Assembly: GCA_023128035.1 (NCBI GenBank)
Contig: JAGMES010000060.1
Span: 1 to 25,298, forward strand
Source of the DNA: Halanaerobiales bacterium
GTDB taxonomy: Bacteria > Bacillota_F > Halanaerobiia > DY22613
Direction: 5' to 3'
DNA length: 25,298 bases
The position numbers were made by a program, and so were the translations under genes. The notes beneath the pieces were generated by a model that worked only from the letters and a program-made list of their open reading frames with translations, ran no database searches and was not told the origin of the DNA. Below, piece after piece: positions 24,701 to 25,298 of the stretch; within the stretch, counting starts at the first letter, position 1, and the number at the start of each line of letters is the position of its first letter.

Positions 24701-24990
24701 GCTAAAGAGTGATTTTCCCCAGCAGCAACCTCTATAACCTCTCTAAGGTTTTTTACTCTTATAGGTATATCGCTGTCACCATAACCTCCATTACCAAGTT
24801 GTGCCTTATCGCCATCTCCCCAAGCCCATACAGTACCATCATTATCTAATGTAAGAACAAAGTTATCATTTGAAGATACCATTGGAGTATAATTTGAGTT
24901 AGCTTCAATTCGCAAAGAAATCATAGATATCACACAACAAAAAATTGTTAAAGACAGTAAAAATTTAAACATTAAATTCTTTTTAAACAT
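21718..24990 (-). CDS. Very large secreted RCC1-repeat (beta-propeller) protein
   Basis: A 1090-aa protein with an N-terminal signal peptide (about 1-30, hydrophobic core FLLSLTIFCCVISMISL). The rest, from about residue 44 to the end, is 21 tandem RCC1-type repeats of about 50 residues. The repeat core is LKSDGTVWAWG, then GQLGDGTT, then PVQVQNLTNV, then HSLA. Repeats 7 and 8 are the most divergent and longer; repeats 5 and 19 are short; repeat 21 ends at the C-terminus. RCC1 repeats form seven-bladed propellers, so 21 repeats could make exactly three. There is no C-terminal anchor, so it is probably released or periplasmic. Function in bacteria is generally unknown (binding or adhesion scaffolds are likely). 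AGGAGG precedes the ATG. An IS end lies only about 36 bp upstream. Confidence 0.92.
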   Translation of the reverse strand: MFKKNLMFKFLLSLTIFCCVISMISLRIEANSNYTPMVSSNDNFVLTLDNDGTVWAWGDGDKAQLGNGGYGDSDIPIRVKNLREVIEVAAGENHSLALKADGTVWAWGNDYYGQLGTDELNYSCTFPAQVQGIDNVISVAAGLNFSLALKSDGTVWAWGNNEYGFLGDGTVIQRDTPVQVNNLTNVIAIASYNEHSLALKSDGTVWAWGRNIEGQLGDRSYTDRYSPVQVSDILDVIAISTGKEHSLALKSDGTVWWWGEIYQGTTKYNMIYPAQVNNISDVVDISAAYTHSLALKSDGTVWAWGDNYLGQLGDGTNTLSGDTPVQVQGLTDTLAIAGGMFHSYAIKENGFICSWGGDYFKNGVLGIDESIGSYFPSFTPVQVFSLNLVRDNLTIVGGKAHSLVLKSGGMVLAWGRNDNSQLGNITPLNSGLSSVPSVNPVNFPHIYAIDIATGLNSSLALKSNGTVWGWGNNLYGQLGFEFSSTDIIDIPQKIQNFYNVVDIETGGMHTLALRLDGTVWAWGYNNNGQLGDGTITQRTNPAQVRNLTNVIDIAASYYHSLALKSDGTVWAWGDNVKGQLGDGTTLDKNAPVQVSNLTNIVEISVGNNHSLALKSDGTVWAWGDNVKGQLGDGTTTGRNTPVQVQNLTNVIKIVKCSDHNLVLKSDGTVWAWGNNNYGQLGDGSTISKSYPIQVQNLTDIVDIATTLTYSFAIESDGTVWAWGDNSFGLLGDGTTIDRLVPVQVKNLGPSISAGGNHCFVLEDSNNIWAWGDNFRGQLGDGTTTDKYEPVQNLNFIDFINIKAGHSHSIGLKNGGTVWTWGHNRSGQLGNGTTLGSSLPIQVQNLSDVIEVIAGDNISMVLKSDRTVWSWGENVFGQLGNGTTVDSYTPIQVHNLTNVTNFATGGLHCLAQKADGTVWAWGFNVSGQLGDGTTINRYEPVQVQNLTDVAILAAGTFTSLALKPDGTVWAWGSHIGNDAISNSPIPVQVPGLTDVIDIVLVSNFCLALKSDGTVWGWGYNHQGQLGDGTTTYRSVPVQISNLTNVVSIDAGNYFSIAIKSDKTIWAWGYNYDGQLGDGTAIQSLIPVKVKF
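23087..23301 (-). repeat. Near-identical adjacent repeat units inside the RCC1 gene
   Basis: Positions 23087-23151 and 23237-23301 are identical over 65 bp at a 150-bp period (50 codons). They belong to repeats 12 and 11 of the protein. Other repeats share only shorter identical blocks, so this pair looks like the most recent duplication. Confidence 0.85.
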
Positions 24991-25026
24991 AAGTATTCCT
25001 CCTAAATTAATTTTTTTAATAATTAA

Positions 25027-25298
25027 GGGATGCGCTAAAAATAACTTCTACATTTTATTGTGGTACAGCTCTGTAATTCCATTTGCCTAAAATTTCATCA
25101 AATTCAATTGGAATGTTTTTCTTAAATTCTTCAGGAGCTTTTCTTCCTGTTTCAAATACTTTATCAAGTATTTTTACTATTACACTTAAACCAGTAGATG
25201 TTTTTGTTTTTTTCATTAATTCTTTTACAATTTCAACACTCTTAAAAACAAAACCTTTACAAGCCTGTGTTATATGAGGAAACAACCGGTGTTCTATT
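25027..25298 (-). mobile_element. Right end of an ISAzo13-type insertion sequence (partial)
   Basis: Contains the C-terminal part of an ISAzo13-family transposase and about 28 bp of non-coding end. The probable terminus is the GGGATGCGCTAAAAATAA stretch starting near 25027, placed by resemblance to IS ends of this family and by the abrupt change to AT-rich leader; the matching inverted repeat lies outside the window, so the border is approximate. Confidence 0.6.
25055..25298 (-). CDS. ISAzo13-family transposase, C-terminal fragment cut by the window edge
   Basis: About 81 residues of a DDE transposase of the ISAzo13 (Rhodopirellula-type) family. Reading through the window edge gives IEHRLFPHITQACKGFVF, the conserved region near the last catalytic acid (here the glutamate of IEHRLF), then KELMKKTKTSTGL, VFETGRKAPEEFKKN and the typical end GKWNYRAVP. 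No start codon is needed because the frame stays open to 25298; a TTG at 25285 is internal. Whether the full gene is intact cannot be told. It reads toward the RCC1 gene. Confidence 0.8.
   Translation of the reverse strand, partial: IEHRLFPHITQACKGFVFKSVEIVKELMKKTKTSTGLSVIVKILDKVFETGRKAPEEFKKNIPIEFDEILGKWNYRAVPQ

Noticed and set aside
21718..24990. Regular 150-bp repeats that could suggest a CRISPR or satellite array
   Set aside because: The period is a multiple of three, the units encode RCC1 blades in one open frame, and units diverge more at wobble positions; no short conserved repeat with unique spacers is present.

Overview
The window reads as chromosomal DNA of an AT-rich, anaerobic, fermentative bacterium of the Firmicutes type. 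Shine-Dalgarno sites are strong (GGAGG), GTG and TTG starts are frequent, and several promoters have consensus -35/-10 boxes. Both solute-binding proteins carry signal peptides without a lipobox cysteine, which fits a diderm Firmicute such as a Halanaerobiales-like organism better than a typical monoderm. That placement is inference; no rRNA or other marker gene is present.

Layout: (1) 1-1.3 kb, a two-gene operon (unknown 144-aa protein plus an ArsR/DUF2087 regulator) behind a perfect consensus promoter. (2) 1.4-1.9 kb, a lone VOC-fold protein. (3) 1.9-10.7 kb, the core of the window: an eight-gene minus-strand operon for sugar-acid catabolism. In transcription order it holds D-galactonate dehydratase (dgoD), a TRAP transporter (dctP-dctQ-dctM), a GntR/FCD regulator, an HpcH/HpaI aldolase, an IlvD/Edd sugar-acid dehydratase resembling YjhG/YagF, and a GldA-like alcohol dehydrogenase. 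(4) 10.9-11.1 kb, a fold-back element with perfect 29-bp inverted repeats. (5) 11.1-13.8 kb, an IclR (KdgR-like) regulator and a kdgA-kdgK operon (KDPG aldolase, KDG kinase). (6) 13.9-16.0 kb, a serine-palmitoyltransferase-like alpha-oxoamine synthase converging on a short-chain dehydrogenase across a shared terminator. (7) 16.1-17.2 kb, an MFS transporter pseudogene with a frameshift and an internal deletion. (8) 17.2-21.3 kb, a peptide/nickel-type ABC transporter operon (binding protein, two permeases, no ATPases) ending in a HAD hydrolase. (9) 21.7-25.0 kb, a very large secreted protein made of 21 RCC1 repeats. (10) the 3' end of an ISAzo13-type transposase running off the right edge.

How the genes fit together: the TRAP system imports an aldonate. 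DgoD turns galactonate-type acids into 2-keto-3-deoxy acids, which KdgK phosphorylates and KdgA cleaves to pyruvate and glyceraldehyde 3-phosphate. The IlvD-like dehydratase, the HpaI aldolase and the alcohol dehydrogenase look like a parallel non-phosphorylative branch (2-keto-3-deoxy acid to pyruvate plus an aldehyde that is then reduced). Two operator-like sequences lie downstream of the dgoD promoter: a TGGT-n3-ACCA site suited to the GntR/FCD protein, and a GAAAC-n3-GTTTC site with a counterpart at the kdgA promoter, suited to the IclR protein. The most unusual items are the SPT-like gene, the fold-back element, the 21-repeat RCC1 protein next to an IS end, and the atypical cysteine pattern of the dehydratase.
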